Assembly: GCA_024232965.1 (NCBI GenBank)
Contig: JACKQF010000007.1
Location: 124,001 to 188,000, forward strand
Length of the DNA: 64,000 nucleotides
Origin: Verrucomicrobiaceae bacterium
GTDB lineage: Bacteria; Verrucomicrobiota; Verrucomicrobiia; Verrucomicrobiales; Verrucomicrobiaceae
Reading direction: 5' to 3'
The notes under the pieces are model-generated. The model was not told the DNA's origin. It was given only the letters and a program-made list of their open reading frames with translations, and did not search any database. The position numbers and the translations under genes were made by a program. Of this stretch, positions 25,434 through 34,695 are shown piece after piece (the first letter of the stretch is position 1; the number at the start of each line of letters is the position of its first letter).

Positions 25434-25925
25434 TGTTTGCAATGTTAGCACTGTGTCAAATCTGGCCAATCTTAGAATGGCCCCGGTCGTCGGGGTAAGG
25501 CACACCACTGAATCCTACGACTCACCTGATGAACTTCCATGTCAATGATTCATCAGGACAAACAGCTCTAACGTACACAGGGTCGTCGCGATTCCCCACA
25601 TAGCAAGGCTTATTCTGGAATATGTGCTTTGGTCGATGAGATCGCACAGATTTTGAACGGCGGGTGAATGAATGAGCTTGAAGCCTAGCCTTGCAACGGG
25701 TGCGCGTTAGTTATTTGCTGGCAGATGAGAGGCGTCGGGTGTTGTTGCGGTCGTTGATCCCCTCGATCATGTCGGTCGAGGGTAGAATTTGACGTGTTGA
25801 ATTCGCATGAATTGAATTGGGTTGGGCCGTCTCTCGTATCCCGCAATCACCATCGACTCAAAGCATTGCCCACAGTCCGAATTTCGGAATGAACCAGCAA
25901 GAGCTTTCAGGCGTCCCACGCCAAG
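25434..25925. other. Intergenic region upstream of the RRM gene
   Basis: 492 bp without a supported gene. It must contain the RRM promoter and 5' leader. I see one inverted repeat, CCCTCGA/TCGAGGG (25760-25782, 9-nt spacer), and a short open stretch with a coding-like look around 25710-25790 that has no start or homology I recognise. No tRNA or known small RNA was found. Confidence 0.4.
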
Positions 25926-26330
25926 CTACCGTCGATTCAGCATATTCGTCTGCGAGAGGGTCCGATTAACGCTCGCAACGCGCCCCGATGCGGAGAACGT
26001 TACCTGCACCATCGAGTTCTCGTGCTGTGCGCTTTTCGCGTATTGATACATCATGATTGGCCCGACGATGGGAACGAGGGATCGCGCATGCATGTCACGG
26101 TCCAGTTTGCGCGCATTACTGGCCACATAAATCCACCTTTCCTGCCCGTTGGTGTGGAGCACAGACGTGGGACGCCCAAGTTTGCCTAACACCGTATCCT
26201 TGGAGTCTCCTTTTGCTACGGGTGCCGCATATTCAGCCTTCGGCTCAGGTGAAGGGGTGTTGCAGGCCGTCAAAGTCAGCGCTGCACCTGTAGCTGCAAT
26301 GATGAGAGGAATCGAGCGGAGAACGTTCAT
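25926..26330 (-). CDS. BamE/SmpA-like small lipoprotein
   Basis: 134 residues. Signal peptide SIPLIIAATGAALTLTAC with Cys lipobox, then a linker and the SmpA/BamE-type core: KGDSKDTVLGKLGRPTSVL and QERWIYVASN. The C-terminus has VQVTFSASGRVASVNRTLS, the last strand of this fold. Such lipoproteins sit in the outer membrane, and BamE helps outer-membrane protein assembly; this one is too divergent to name. The start at 26330 keeps the signal peptide. Confidence 0.75.
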   Translation of the reverse strand: MNVLRSIPLIIAATGAALTLTACNTPSPEPKAEYAAPVAKGDSKDTVLGKLGRPTSVLHTNGQERWIYVASNARKLDRDMHARSLVPIVGPIMMYQYAKSAQHENSMVQVTFSASGRVASVNRTLSQTNMLNRR

Positions 26331-26490
26331 GATCGAGCTAACGGTCTTTGGCTTGAGATTCTTCCTGTGCTCGTTTGAATCCCAATCCGATCTGCCAATA
26401 TTCCAACGAATGATTGGAGCCCGATGACTCTCTCCTTTAGAGCGATCGAATGGGAAGATGGCGAGGGTGGAGTGGTCTCGATTCGTCGCT

Positions 26491-28026
26491 TTAACTCCAC
26501 ATGTTCCGATCCAAGGAGCGATAGCCAATGGCGCCGAGGATGTCGTCGCCGGTGATCTTTTCGCGGGCGTTGAGATCGGCGAGGGTGCGGGCGACTTTAA
26601 GGATTCGGTCGTGGGCTCGGGCGCTGAAGTTCAGGTCGTTCATGGCGTGCTCCAGGTAGCCATTGCACTCGGCATCGAGTTCGCAGTGCTGCTTGATGAG
26701 GCGCGGCGTCATGCCGCTGTTGGTATGCACGCCGCGATGCTTCTTGAAGCGCTCTGCCTGGATCTCGCGGGCGGCGATGACTCGGTTGCGGATGTCTGCG
26801 GAAGATTCACCGACTTCTTTGGAGGAGAGTTCTTTGTACTCTACGAGGGGGACTTCGACATGCAGATCGATGCGATCCAGGAGCGGCCCACTGATCCTTT
26901 GACGATAGCGTTGGATAACGGGCGGGCTGCATTTGCAGGCGCGCTTGGTATCTCCGTAAAAACCGCAGGGGCAGGGGTTCATGGCGGCCACGAGCATGAA
27001 GCGGGCGGGGAAGGTGACGCTGCCTGCGGCTCGGGAGATGGTGACTTTGTTGTCCTCAAGCGGTTGGCGCAGGACCTCCAGCGTGCTGCGGCGGAACTCG
27101 GGGAGTTCATCGAGAAAGAGCACGCCGTTGTTGGCGAGACTGACTTCGCCAGGGCCGGGGTTGGTGCCGCCGCCGAGCAGCCCGGCATCGCTAATGGTAT
27201 GGTGCGGGCTGCGAAAGGGGCGTGTGGCGATGAATGCGTGCTGCTCGTTGATCAGGCCTCCGGCGCTGTGGATCTTGGTGGTTTCGATGGCTTCTTCTTC
27301 ATCCATCGGTGGCATGATGGTGACGATGCGCTTGGCAATCATCGACTTGCCAGTGCCGGGTGGGCCGACCATGAGGATGTTGTGGCCGCCAGCGACGGCG
27401 ATCTCCATGGCGCGCTTCGCATCGTGCTGACCTTTGACGTCTGCAAAGTCGATGTCGTAGGCGCTGGCGGAGGCAAAGAACTCGGTGGCGCGATTTGGCT
27501 CTGGCTCGATGTCAAAGGCACCGCGAAGGTATTCTGCAGCTTCGCGCAGATTATTCACGCCGATGATATCGATACCGGAAACGACGCTGGCTTCGATGGC
27601 GCATTGTTTGGGAAGAATGAGACGTGCGCGCCCCTGAGCCCGAGCCTCAAGCGCAATGGCCAGCACGCCGCGGACAGGGCGCAGGGCGCCGTCGAGTCCG
27701 AGCTCGCCAATGATCATTGAAGAATCCAGTGCGACCTCGGAGATCTTGAGCTTTTCGGTGATGACAGAGAGGGCGATGGGCAGGTCAAAGCCGGGGCCTT
27801 CCTTCTTCAGGTCAGCGGGTGCAAGGTTGACCGTGATGGTGCCTTCCGTCGTGCCGAGCCCACTGCTTTTGATGGCGGCGGTGACGCGTTCTTTGCTCTC
27901 CTTCACCGCCGTGTCGGGCAGGCCGACGATGACAATCTTGGGGGTGCCGCCGGATTCGAGCGACTCAATCTCGATCTCGGTGGCATTGACCCCAACGAGC
28001 GTGGCTGAGTGTGTGCGGGCGACCAT
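26491..28026 (-). CDS. comM: Mg-chelatase-like AAA+ ATPase, ComM/YifB family
   Basis: 511 residues from 28026. The N-terminal ChlI domain opens MVARTHSATLVGVNATEIEI and includes GFDLPIALSVI. A Walker A is seen as MVGPPGTGKSM and a Walker B as GVLFLDELPEF; the C-terminal zinc-ribbon-like cluster CPCGFYGD..CKCSP and the C-terminal helical domain are present. ComM is a helicase promoting branch migration during natural transformation, and YifB-type proteins are widespread. Length and motif order are normal. Divergent from the ABM gene. Confidence 0.93.
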   Translation of the reverse strand: MVARTHSATLVGVNATEIEIESLESGGTPKIVIVGLPDTAVKESKERVTAAIKSSGLGTTEGTITVNLAPADLKKEGPGFDLPIALSVITEKLKISEVALDSSMIIGELGLDGALRPVRGVLAIALEARAQGRARLILPKQCAIEASVVSGIDIIGVNNLREAAEYLRGAFDIEPEPNRATEFFASASAYDIDFADVKGQHDAKRAMEIAVAGGHNILMVGPPGTGKSMIAKRIVTIMPPMDEEEAIETTKIHSAGGLINEQHAFIATRPFRSPHHTISDAGLLGGGTNPGPGEVSLANNGVLFLDELPEFRRSTLEVLRQPLEDNKVTISRAAGSVTFPARFMLVAAMNPCPCGFYGDTKRACKCSPPVIQRYRQRISGPLLDRIDLHVEVPLVEYKELSSKEVGESSADIRNRVIAAREIQAERFKKHRGVHTNSGMTPRLIKQHCELDAECNGYLEHAMNDLNFSARAHDRILKVARTLADLNAREKITGDDILGAIGYRSLDRNMWS

Positions 28027-28184
28027 CGGTGCATTATTAAGCAAATGACGATTGGCGCAAGCTTGATGGCGGGCGGAGTTCATTTTGCACGGCGGGGCGT
28101 CTTGGTTCGGGCTCCCTGCTTCTGGTTCCGCGTTGACTGTCCATCTTCGCGGTCGTAGGGACTGTCTGGCTAAAGGCCACTGCC

Positions 28185-28511
28185 ATGTCCCTGTCGATCG
28201 CAACCACCCCGGCGCCACCCTATTTTGCGGTGATCTTCACCTCGCTGCGAACCGATGGGGACCAAGGCTACGCGCGGATCGCGCAGCGAATGCTGGAGTT
28301 GGCCGCCACACAGTCGGGATTCCTCGGCGTCGAGAGTGCTCGGGGGGATGATGGACTGGGAATTACCGTCTCTTATTGGGGGAGTTTGGAGGACATTCAG
28401 GCATGGAAACAACACGAGGAACATGAAGCGGCGCAAAAGGTGGGCCGCAGCGTTTGGTATGCAGCCTACCAAGTCCGCATCTGCGAGGTGATGCGATCTT
28501 ACGCCCTATGA
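28185..28511 (+). CDS. ABM-family (heme-degrading/antibiotic monooxygenase-like) protein
   Basis: 108 residues with the ferredoxin-like strand order of the ABM fold: AVIFTSLRTDGDQGYARIA, then GFLGVESARGDDGLGITVS, and the conserved SYWGSLEDIQAWKQHEEH helix. Members oxygenate small molecules or remain uncharacterised. The stop overlaps the next gene start (ATGA), so it is co-translated with the exporter. A function in drug or aldehyde metabolism cannot be decided. Confidence 0.85.
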   Translation: MSLSIATTPAPPYFAVIFTSLRTDGDQGYARIAQRMLELAATQSGFLGVESARGDDGLGITVSYWGSLEDIQAWKQHEEHEAAQKVGRSVWYAAYQVRICEVMRSYAL

Positions 28512-29395
28512 ATGAGACCACGAAAGGAATGCTGATCGGGTTTTTGGGAATCGCTTGCTTCAGCCTGACGCTGCCAGCCACGCGCTGGGCGGTGGCTTCG
28601 TTTGATCCGATGCTGGTGGGTTTAGGACGTGAGTTAGTAGCGGCCTGCTTGGCATCGGTCATCCTTTTTTGGACCAAGCAAAAACTTCCGAACGCCCAAC
28701 AGGTGCGGCGATTGTTTTTCGTGATGATCTGTGTGGTGTTCGGCTTTCCGGTGCTGATGTCCTGGGCCATGCAGAAGGTTCCGGCGGCGCATGGGGCGGT
28801 GATGCTTGGCGTGCTGCCGCTATTGACGGCGATGGCGGGTGCGGTGCGTGCGCACGAGCGGCCTTCGCTGGCGTTTTGGGCACTGGGGATCGCGGGGAGT
28901 GTGTGTGTGATCGTCTTTGCCTACTCCGAGGGCGGTGGCCATTTTGGCGTCGCGGATCTTGCGCTGCTGGGTTCGGCGATTTTTGCGGCGTTTGGTTATG
29001 CGGAAGGGGCGATGCTGGCGCGCGAACTCGGGGGGTGGCAGGTGATCAGTTGGGCGACGGTGATCGGAGCTCCGTTTGTGGTGGGTCCCGTCGCATGGTT
29101 GATCTGGAAGCAGGGGCTCCACGGAACGCCATCGGCTTGGCTAGGCATGGCGTATGTGAGTGTGTTCAGCGCGTATCTCGGTTTCTTTGCGTGGTATCGC
29201 GGATTGGCGCTGGGTGGTGTGGCGCGTGTGGGGCAGGTGCAGTTGCTTCAACCGTTCCTGACGATGGCGTTTGCGGCCGTGTTTATGGGCGAACACTTTG
29301 GGCCACGCGGTGTCTTGGTCGCCAGCCTCGTGGGAGCTGCGGTGTATTTTAGCCGCAAATGCCAGATCACGCGTAAACCTTTGGCTTCAACCTAG
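28508..29395 (+). CDS. EamA/DMT-superfamily transporter
   Basis: 295 residues with about ten hydrophobic helices in two EamA repeats; FLGIACFSLTLPATRWAVAS and HGAVMLGVLPLLTAMAGA are recognisable repeat landmarks, and the second repeat ends VFMGEHFGPRGVLVA. The family exports amino acids or metabolites across the inner membrane. The start at 28508 overlaps the ABM stop. The next gene follows after 3 bp, so ABM, exporter and fusion methyltransferase genes form one unit. The substrate is unknown. Confidence 0.88.
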   Translation: MNETTKGMLIGFLGIACFSLTLPATRWAVASFDPMLVGLGRELVAACLASVILFWTKQKLPNAQQVRRLFFVMICVVFGFPVLMSWAMQKVPAAHGAVMLGVLPLLTAMAGAVRAHERPSLAFWALGIAGSVCVIVFAYSEGGGHFGVADLALLGSAIFAAFGYAEGAMLARELGGWQVISWATVIGAPFVVGPVAWLIWKQGLHGTPSAWLGMAYVSVFSAYLGFFAWYRGLALGGVARVGQVQLLQPFLTMAFAAVFMGEHFGPRGVLVASLVGAAVYFSRKCQITRKPLAST

Positions 29396-29398
29396 CTT

Positions 29399-30751
29399 AT
29401 GGGAAATTTACGCTCTCACATTGATGGTGACCTGGCCGAGTGGATCGGTGCTCAACGAATGTTTTTCGTCGCGACGGCGCCGCTATCTGCGGATGCCCAC
29501 GTCAACTGCTCGCCGAAAGGCGGGGATGCATTCCGGGTGCTGGGAGAACTCGAAGTGGCGTATCAGGACGTTCATGGGAGCGGCGCTGAGACGGTGGCGC
29601 ACTTGCGAGAGAACTGCCGGATTCTGATCATGTTTTGCGCCTTCGAAGGCGGGCCCAAGATCGTGCGGTTGCATGGCCGGGGTGAAGTGATCGTTCCGGG
29701 ACATCCTCGCTTTGAATCTCTCGCCACCCTGTTTCCGCCGCATCCAGGCACTCGCTCGATCATCCGTATCGATGTGGAGCGGGTCTCAGACTCATGTGGT
29801 TTTGGGGTGCCAAAGATGTCGTTCGTTGAAGATCGTGATACTCTGCAAAAGTGGGCGCAGGGTCAGGGCGACTCGGGACTGGCGGCGTATCGTCAGAAAA
29901 AGAATGCGAAGAGCATTGATGGACTGCCCGCATTTCCCTTGCCGATGTCGCCACTGGCACTTCCTGCGACATGGGATCGCGTTTCGGAGGGCTATGATGC
30001 GGAGGTTCGACCTGTATTTGCGGCGTTTTCCGAATCTGCGTTGAATCTAGCGAATGTCGGGGCAGGCATGAAGGTGCTGGACGTTGCGGCGGGTCCGGGA
30101 ACATTGGTGGAGCTCGCCGCAGAGCGAGGCGCACAGGTGAATGCCATCGATTTTTCTCCTCGGATGATCCAGCGGCTTCGCGAACGAATCCGCGCTGCCG
30201 AGTGGCCGGGGGTGGAGGCGCTCGTTGCCGATGGGATGGCGTTGCCGTTCGATGCGGCTGCTTTTGACGCTGTCTTTTCGATGTTCGGCTTGATGTTCTT
30301 TAGTGATCGGCACAAGGGATTGAGTGAACTGCGACGGGTCTTAAGGCCTGGCTGCAAGGCGGTGATATCGAGCTGGGTTCCGATGTCTCAGCTGCCACTT
30401 TTTGCGACGACGATGACCCTTCTCGGCGAGATACTGCCCGATCTACTGCCGTCGAAACCGCTGCCACCTGTTCTCAACGATGCAACCTCCTGCAGGCGAG
30501 AGTTCGAGGAGGCTGGGTTTCAGAACGTCCAGACTGCCGAGCAATCGGTGACCTTTGACGCTGCTACGATGGACGATTTTGTGGATTCGCTGCGACGAAC
30601 CAACGCGATGGTTGCCCATGTGGCTGAAGTCGCGGCAGACCGCTGGATCGATGCCGAGCGTCAGCTGGGTGAAGGTTTGATCCGCCAATTCGGTGCGGGG
30701 CCACAATCGATGACGATGACGGCAATCCTCACCGTTGGGACCGCGCCGTGA
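29399..30751 (+). CDS. Fused pyridoxamine-phosphate-oxidase-like / SAM methyltransferase
   Basis: 450 residues, one frame. Residues 1-180 look like the pyridoxamine 5'-phosphate oxidase-like split barrel (MFFVATAPLSADAHVNCSPK; GRGEVIVPGHP) with the usual C-terminal end (QKKNAKSIDGLPAF). From about 182 (MSPLALPATWDRVSEGYDAE) a class I methyltransferase begins, with motif I VLDVAAGPGTLVELAAERGA and later AVFSMFGLMFFSD. The second part begins with a Met, so the fusion looks like two genes joined by loss of a stop. The stop overlaps the next start (GTGA). Substrates are unknown; FMN use is inferred. Confidence 0.82.
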   Translation: MGNLRSHIDGDLAEWIGAQRMFFVATAPLSADAHVNCSPKGGDAFRVLGELEVAYQDVHGSGAETVAHLRENCRILIMFCAFEGGPKIVRLHGRGEVIVPGHPRFESLATLFPPHPGTRSIIRIDVERVSDSCGFGVPKMSFVEDRDTLQKWAQGQGDSGLAAYRQKKNAKSIDGLPAFPLPMSPLALPATWDRVSEGYDAEVRPVFAAFSESALNLANVGAGMKVLDVAAGPGTLVELAAERGAQVNAIDFSPRMIQRLRERIRAAEWPGVEALVADGMALPFDAAAFDAVFSMFGLMFFSDRHKGLSELRRVLRPGCKAVISSWVPMSQLPLFATTMTLLGEILPDLLPSKPLPPVLNDATSCRREFEEAGFQNVQTAEQSVTFDAATMDDFVDSLRRTNAMVAHVAEVAADRWIDAERQLGEGLIRQFGAGPQSMTMTAILTVGTAP

Positions 30752-31488
30752 GTTCACACGATCACTTTTCACTGCAAGCCACCGAGTATGCGCGGTTTCG
30801 GCCGACTTACCCGGCGGTGCTTTACGACTGGCTTTGTGACCAGAGTGCCCAGCGCGGTGTTGCGTGGGATTGCGGCTGTGGATCGGGGCAGGCGACGGTC
30901 GGTTTGGCAGAATGGTTTGCTGAAGTGATCGGGACCGACCTGAGCGCGTCCCAGATCGCACAAGCACCGGTAATCCCCAACGTGCGATGGAAGGTTTGTC
31001 GTGCTGAAGAGAGTGGCTTGGCATCGCAATCGGTAGATTTGATCACGGTGGCGCAGGCTCTGCATTGGTTTGATTTGACGGTTTTTTGGCAAGAGGTCAG
31101 ACGCATCTTGAAACCGGGCGGACTGGTCGCCGTCTGGAGCTATGGGAGATTTCAGATCGCCGATCGGGAGGTTCAGTCAATCTGTGACCATTTTTATGAC
31201 GAGGTGGTCGGGGAGTTTTGGCCGAAGGAAAGGAAGATCGTCGAGGCTGGTTACGATGCTCTGACCTTCCCATTTGACGAGCTTAGTCCGCATCCGATGG
31301 AGATCGTTGCAGCGTGGAGCCTTGGAGAGTTGCTTGGCTATTTTTCGACCTGGTCGGCAACCGTTTGCTGCGCCCAGACAAAAGGGTCGAGTCCGATTCC
31401 TGACCTTGCTGAAAAGCTTCGTCAATCATGGAGAGAGGGCGAACGCCGAGTCCGTTGGCCCATTTCGATACGGGTTGGACGGGTTTGA
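30748..31488 (+). CDS. Class I SAM-dependent methyltransferase
   Basis: 246 residues starting at a GTG that overlaps the previous stop (GTGA). Motif I is WDCGCGSGQATVGLAEWF, motif II/III QSVDLITVAQALHWFD, then ILKPGGLVAVWSYG, which resembles the trans-aconitate or ubiquinone-type small-molecule methyltransferase family. The start region (HDHFSLQATEYARFRPTYP) is conserved in that family. It is probably the second methyltransferase of the same transcript. The substrate is unknown. Confidence 0.88.
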   Translation: MSSHDHFSLQATEYARFRPTYPAVLYDWLCDQSAQRGVAWDCGCGSGQATVGLAEWFAEVIGTDLSASQIAQAPVIPNVRWKVCRAEESGLASQSVDLITVAQALHWFDLTVFWQEVRRILKPGGLVAVWSYGRFQIADREVQSICDHFYDEVVGEFWPKERKIVEAGYDALTFPFDELSPHPMEIVAAWSLGELLGYFSTWSATVCCAQTKGSSPIPDLAEKLRQSWREGERRVRWPISIRVGRV

Positions 31489-31592
31489 ATCGGCTGGACC
31501 TAGAACTGCTATCGGCAATCCGCTGATTGACTCTTCGCAGTGTCATAGGTTAACTTACCGAAGATTTGCCATCAAGGCGGTCCATTTGACCC

Positions 31593-32810
31593 ATGAAAAG
31601 AAAACTTTCCTTTCGGCTGATACTGGTGGGTGTCAGTGTACTTTCCACAGATGCATCCCTTGCGGAATCAGGATGGTCGGTTTCAGCCGGCCTCCAGACC
31701 CGACAGGTTAATGTTGGTTTTCAGCTGGCAGCTCCTTCCGCGATCAGCGCTGCTGGCGCTTACTCGCTTCGTCGCGCTGCGGGTCTTGGCGATGTTGGCG
31801 TTGCCACCAGTGGAACCCAGTTCCTGAGGTATGAAGACGGCACTGTTGGGGTAGATCTCTCCTTTTTCAAAAGAGGTGACACGAGTTTTTCCGTCAGTTC
31901 TGCCTCTCAGGTTGTCTTTGGAGATCAACCTCCGGGGGCCGATTTTGCGACGCCGGGCACCGTCACTTTTCACAGCAGTGGGATTGCTTACGAGTATGCG
32001 ACGCTTTTTTCCGCCACACCCTATGAAGGTGAGGATAATGAGGTAGTGCTGAGCCCGTTCATCGAGTTGCGGCGTGAGCTCTTCCGAAACGATCGGCTCA
32101 GCGCCGGGGTGTCGGTGGGCTGGTCCTGGCTTCAGAGCTCGCATTCGAGTGGGTGGCAAAACGTCGCCAGTCTGGCGGTGGTGGAGACCGCGACGCGAAC
32201 CAACTACACCTACGTCTACGATCTGCCCGCCAGTGCCGGGGGAGCACCGACTGGCTTTCCACCGGTGTATGACAACACGTCATCGACGGGCGTGATTGTC
32301 GACCCCGACGCCTACAATAGCTTTGGAGGCTTCAGCCCCGGAGATGATGAGTTTGTGCGCTCCGCACGGACGCTCCGCAATGGACGGAGCTCCGATCGAC
32401 TGATCGTCCTGCTTCAAGCACGTTCGAGGGCCGACCTGAAATTGAATGCCCAAGTGCTGCCCATGCTCGCCGACATCCGTTGGCAGGCCGCTCCGCGTAT
32501 GGCTCTGAGTCTTTTGGCGGGCCCCACGCTGAACGTCATTCATCATCGACTGAATAGTCGCACGGATTGGTTGCTGAATGGAAGGAGGTTTGCGAGTTCC
32601 GAAGCCTCAGATAGCGGCACTCGGTTGACGGTGGGTGGAACCTTGCGCGCTCTGGTTTCGGTGGCGCTTTCGCAGGATGGACGCTGGTCGTTTGAGGCGG
32701 GTGGCGGTTATGATTGGGTGCCTGCACACACGGTTTCTGCGGGTCATGCAACGGCGAAGATAGATCTGAGTTCTTGGGTGGGTAGTGCGGGATTCCGCTA
32801 CGTCTTTTGA
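31593..32810 (+). CDS. Outer-membrane beta-barrel protein
   Basis: 405 residues. Signal peptide (SFRLILVGVSVLSTDASLA). The remainder has alternating short amphipathic strands (VSAGLQTRQVNVGFQLA, LSAGVSVGWSWLQ, RMALSLLAGPTLNV) and ends AGFRYVF with the C-terminal Phe typical of BAM-assembled barrels. No known porin name can be given. It is 104 bp after the methyltransferase gene and on its own transcript. Confidence 0.82.
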   Translation: MKRKLSFRLILVGVSVLSTDASLAESGWSVSAGLQTRQVNVGFQLAAPSAISAAGAYSLRRAAGLGDVGVATSGTQFLRYEDGTVGVDLSFFKRGDTSFSVSSASQVVFGDQPPGADFATPGTVTFHSSGIAYEYATLFSATPYEGEDNEVVLSPFIELRRELFRNDRLSAGVSVGWSWLQSSHSSGWQNVASLAVVETATRTNYTYVYDLPASAGGAPTGFPPVYDNTSSTGVIVDPDAYNSFGGFSPGDDEFVRSARTLRNGRSSDRLIVLLQARSRADLKLNAQVLPMLADIRWQAAPRMALSLLAGPTLNVIHHRLNSRTDWLLNGRRFASSEASDSGTRLTVGGTLRALVSVALSQDGRWSFEAGGGYDWVPAHTVSAGHATAKIDLSSWVGSAGFRYVF

Positions 32811-32852
32811 TTTTTCGTTGAAACGGGCGACCAATGCAGACAGCGTCGCGGC

Positions 32853-33494
32853 ATGAAAATCGTCGCATGGCTGGCCAGTGCACTGTCGGGACTCGACCCC
32901 GCTCCGAAACCGATCGACAGCGCGAAGCCGCCCGTGGTGGTGGTGCATGGCATTCATGCCACGGCCAAGGACATGACGCGATTGGTGAGAGCCCTGCGGG
33001 CGGATGGGCGGGAGGTGTTTGCGCCGACATTGACACCCAACGATGGCACCGCCAGCATTGAGGAATTGGCGAAGCAGTTGGATGCTGCGATTGCGGAGCA
33101 TGTGAAGCGAGGACCGTTTGATTTGATCGGCTACAGCATGGGTGGCGTGGTGACGCGCTACTACTTGCAGCGTCTGGATGGACTGAAAAAGGTGCGTCGC
33201 TATGTGACACTCAGCGCGCCGCATCATGGGACGATCTTGGCGCGGATGAATTGGGGCGCTGGCGGCAAAGAAATGCGGCGGGACAGTGCGCTCTTGGCGG
33301 AGTTGAATTCGGCAGCCGATGGATTGAGGGCTGTCGCCTTCACGAGTTTCTGGACTCCAACCGATCTCATCATCGTGCCCGCACGCAGCAGTGAGATGCC
33401 TCAGGCGCACAACGTCCGTGCTTGGGGATTGGGTCATTTTTCCTTTATTTTTGAACCGCGCTGCATCCGCCGAGTGGTTGCCGCGCTCAAGTAG
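32853..33494 (+). CDS. Alpha/beta hydrolase, lipase-like
   Basis: 213 residues. The oxyanion/HG motif VVVVHGIHATAKDM is followed by the nucleophile elbow IGYSMGGVV; the Asp is probably in PTDLIIVPA and the His in GLGHFSF. The lid is short. Family members are triacylglycerol lipases or esterases (LipA/PGAP1-like). No signal peptide is seen, so it is probably cytoplasmic or inner-membrane-associated. It stands 53 bp before the hydroxylase gene, possibly in one unit. Confidence 0.87.
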   Translation: MKIVAWLASALSGLDPAPKPIDSAKPPVVVVHGIHATAKDMTRLVRALRADGREVFAPTLTPNDGTASIEELAKQLDAAIAEHVKRGPFDLIGYSMGGVVTRYYLQRLDGLKKVRRYVTLSAPHHGTILARMNWGAGGKEMRRDSALLAELNSAADGLRAVAFTSFWTPTDLIIVPARSSEMPQAHNVRAWGLGHFSFIFEPRCIRRVVAALK

Positions 33495-33546
33495 TTCGCA
33501 GATTGAATCCTGGATACGATTGAACACACCCCGCTCGACTTACACC

Positions 33547-34689
33547 ATGAGACCCATCCAAAAATCCCGTGCGATGATTCGCGAAGAACTGGAGTGCGCG
33601 CCGGCTTTGCGACGGTTTGGCAGTGGGTGGATCAGCGGTGTCGTGGGGCTTGTTCTCGGGGTGGCTGGACTGGCGCTGGTGTTAGCACTGCGGTTTCCTG
33701 GTGCCTTCAGTGCGAAGGAGTTGACCGCGGTCTTAACGACATCGTGGTTTCGCATCGTGTTGCTTGGCCTTCTGCTGATCGCGTATGCGAGCTCCGTGTT
33801 GAGCTTGATCTTGCGGTCTTCGAAGACCTTAGGCGGATTTGGATTGGCGATTACGCTGCTGGCATCAGTCATTGGGGGTTGCCGTGCAACGGCTGTGGCA
33901 CCGGACGTTACGCCGCTTTATCTCGGGTTAGACTTCTTTGTTCTGAACGTGCTCTTCACGGGTGTGGTGTTCATCCCCCTGGAAACTCTTTTCCCGCGGA
34001 GAAATGAGCAACCGTTGTTTCGGTCGGAGTGGCGGGAAGATCTCTTTTACTACTTGGTTAGTAGCCTCATGGTGCAGATCATCACGTGGCTGAGCTTCGG
34101 ACCCGCGAGGTTGCTTTTTGTTGCGACGGGCTGGGCTGAGTTTCGGGCTTGGGTGGCGGCTTTGCCCTTCATCGTCCAGTTGGTGGCGATCATGTTTTTT
34201 ACTGACCTAGTTCAATATTGGGTGCACCGCGCATTTCACCGAATCCCGATATTGTGGCGCTTTCATGCGGTCCATCATTCGGCGAAGTCGATGGACTGGA
34301 TGGCTGGGGCGCGGATGCATTTCTTGGAGATCCTGGTGCTGCGTGGTTCCACTGTGATGCCAATGATGCTTTTGGGTTTCAGTCAGATGGCCGTGAGTGT
34401 TTACATCTTCATCGTGTATCTCTGGTCCACCTTTGTGCATGCCAACATTGGTTGGCGCTTGCGCTGGATGGATCGGTGGCTCGTCACACCGCGCTTTCAC
34501 CACTGGCATCATGGCATCGAGAAAGAAGCCATTGATGTGAACTTCGCGATTCACTTCCCGTGGCTCGACAAGATCTTCGGCACCCATCACCTGCCGGAAG
34601 ATCGCTGGCCGGAAGGCTACGGCATCCACAATCATCCCGTGCCCAACGGTTACTGGAAGCAGTGGTGGTATCCTTTTCGTCGGAAGTAG
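33547..34689 (+). CDS. Sterol desaturase / fatty-acid hydroxylase family protein
   Basis: 380 residues. Several hydrophobic helices (about 27-50, 62-80, 120-140, 200-220 and later) surround the di-iron histidine clusters WVHRAFHRIPILWRFHAVHH and, near the end, FHHWHHGIE. Bacterial members hydroxylate or desaturate membrane lipids, sterols or carotenoids. The start at 33547 is a Met in front of the first helix; a longer upstream frame is not homologous in style. Membrane, inner. Substrate not identified. Confidence 0.9.
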   Translation: MRPIQKSRAMIREELECAPALRRFGSGWISGVVGLVLGVAGLALVLALRFPGAFSAKELTAVLTTSWFRIVLLGLLLIAYASSVLSLILRSSKTLGGFGLAITLLASVIGGCRATAVAPDVTPLYLGLDFFVLNVLFTGVVFIPLETLFPRRNEQPLFRSEWREDLFYYLVSSLMVQIITWLSFGPARLLFVATGWAEFRAWVAALPFIVQLVAIMFFTDLVQYWVHRAFHRIPILWRFHAVHHSAKSMDWMAGARMHFLEILVLRGSTVMPMMLLGFSQMAVSVYIFIVYLWSTFVHANIGWRLRWMDRWLVTPRFHHWHHGIEKEAIDVNFAIHFPWLDKIFGTHHLPEDRWPEGYGIHNHPVPNGYWKQWWYPFRRK

Positions 34690-34695
34690 CCGATG

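Noticed and set aside
25700..25795. Short coding-like stretch (LLADERRRVLLRSLIPS...) in the intergenic space
   Set aside because: No start codon, no recognisable family and only about 26 codons; it may be a gene remnant but cannot be supported.
26458..27720. A 420-codon plus-strand frame across the comM gene
   Set aside because: Shadow of ComM; the product is low-complexity and has no family motif.
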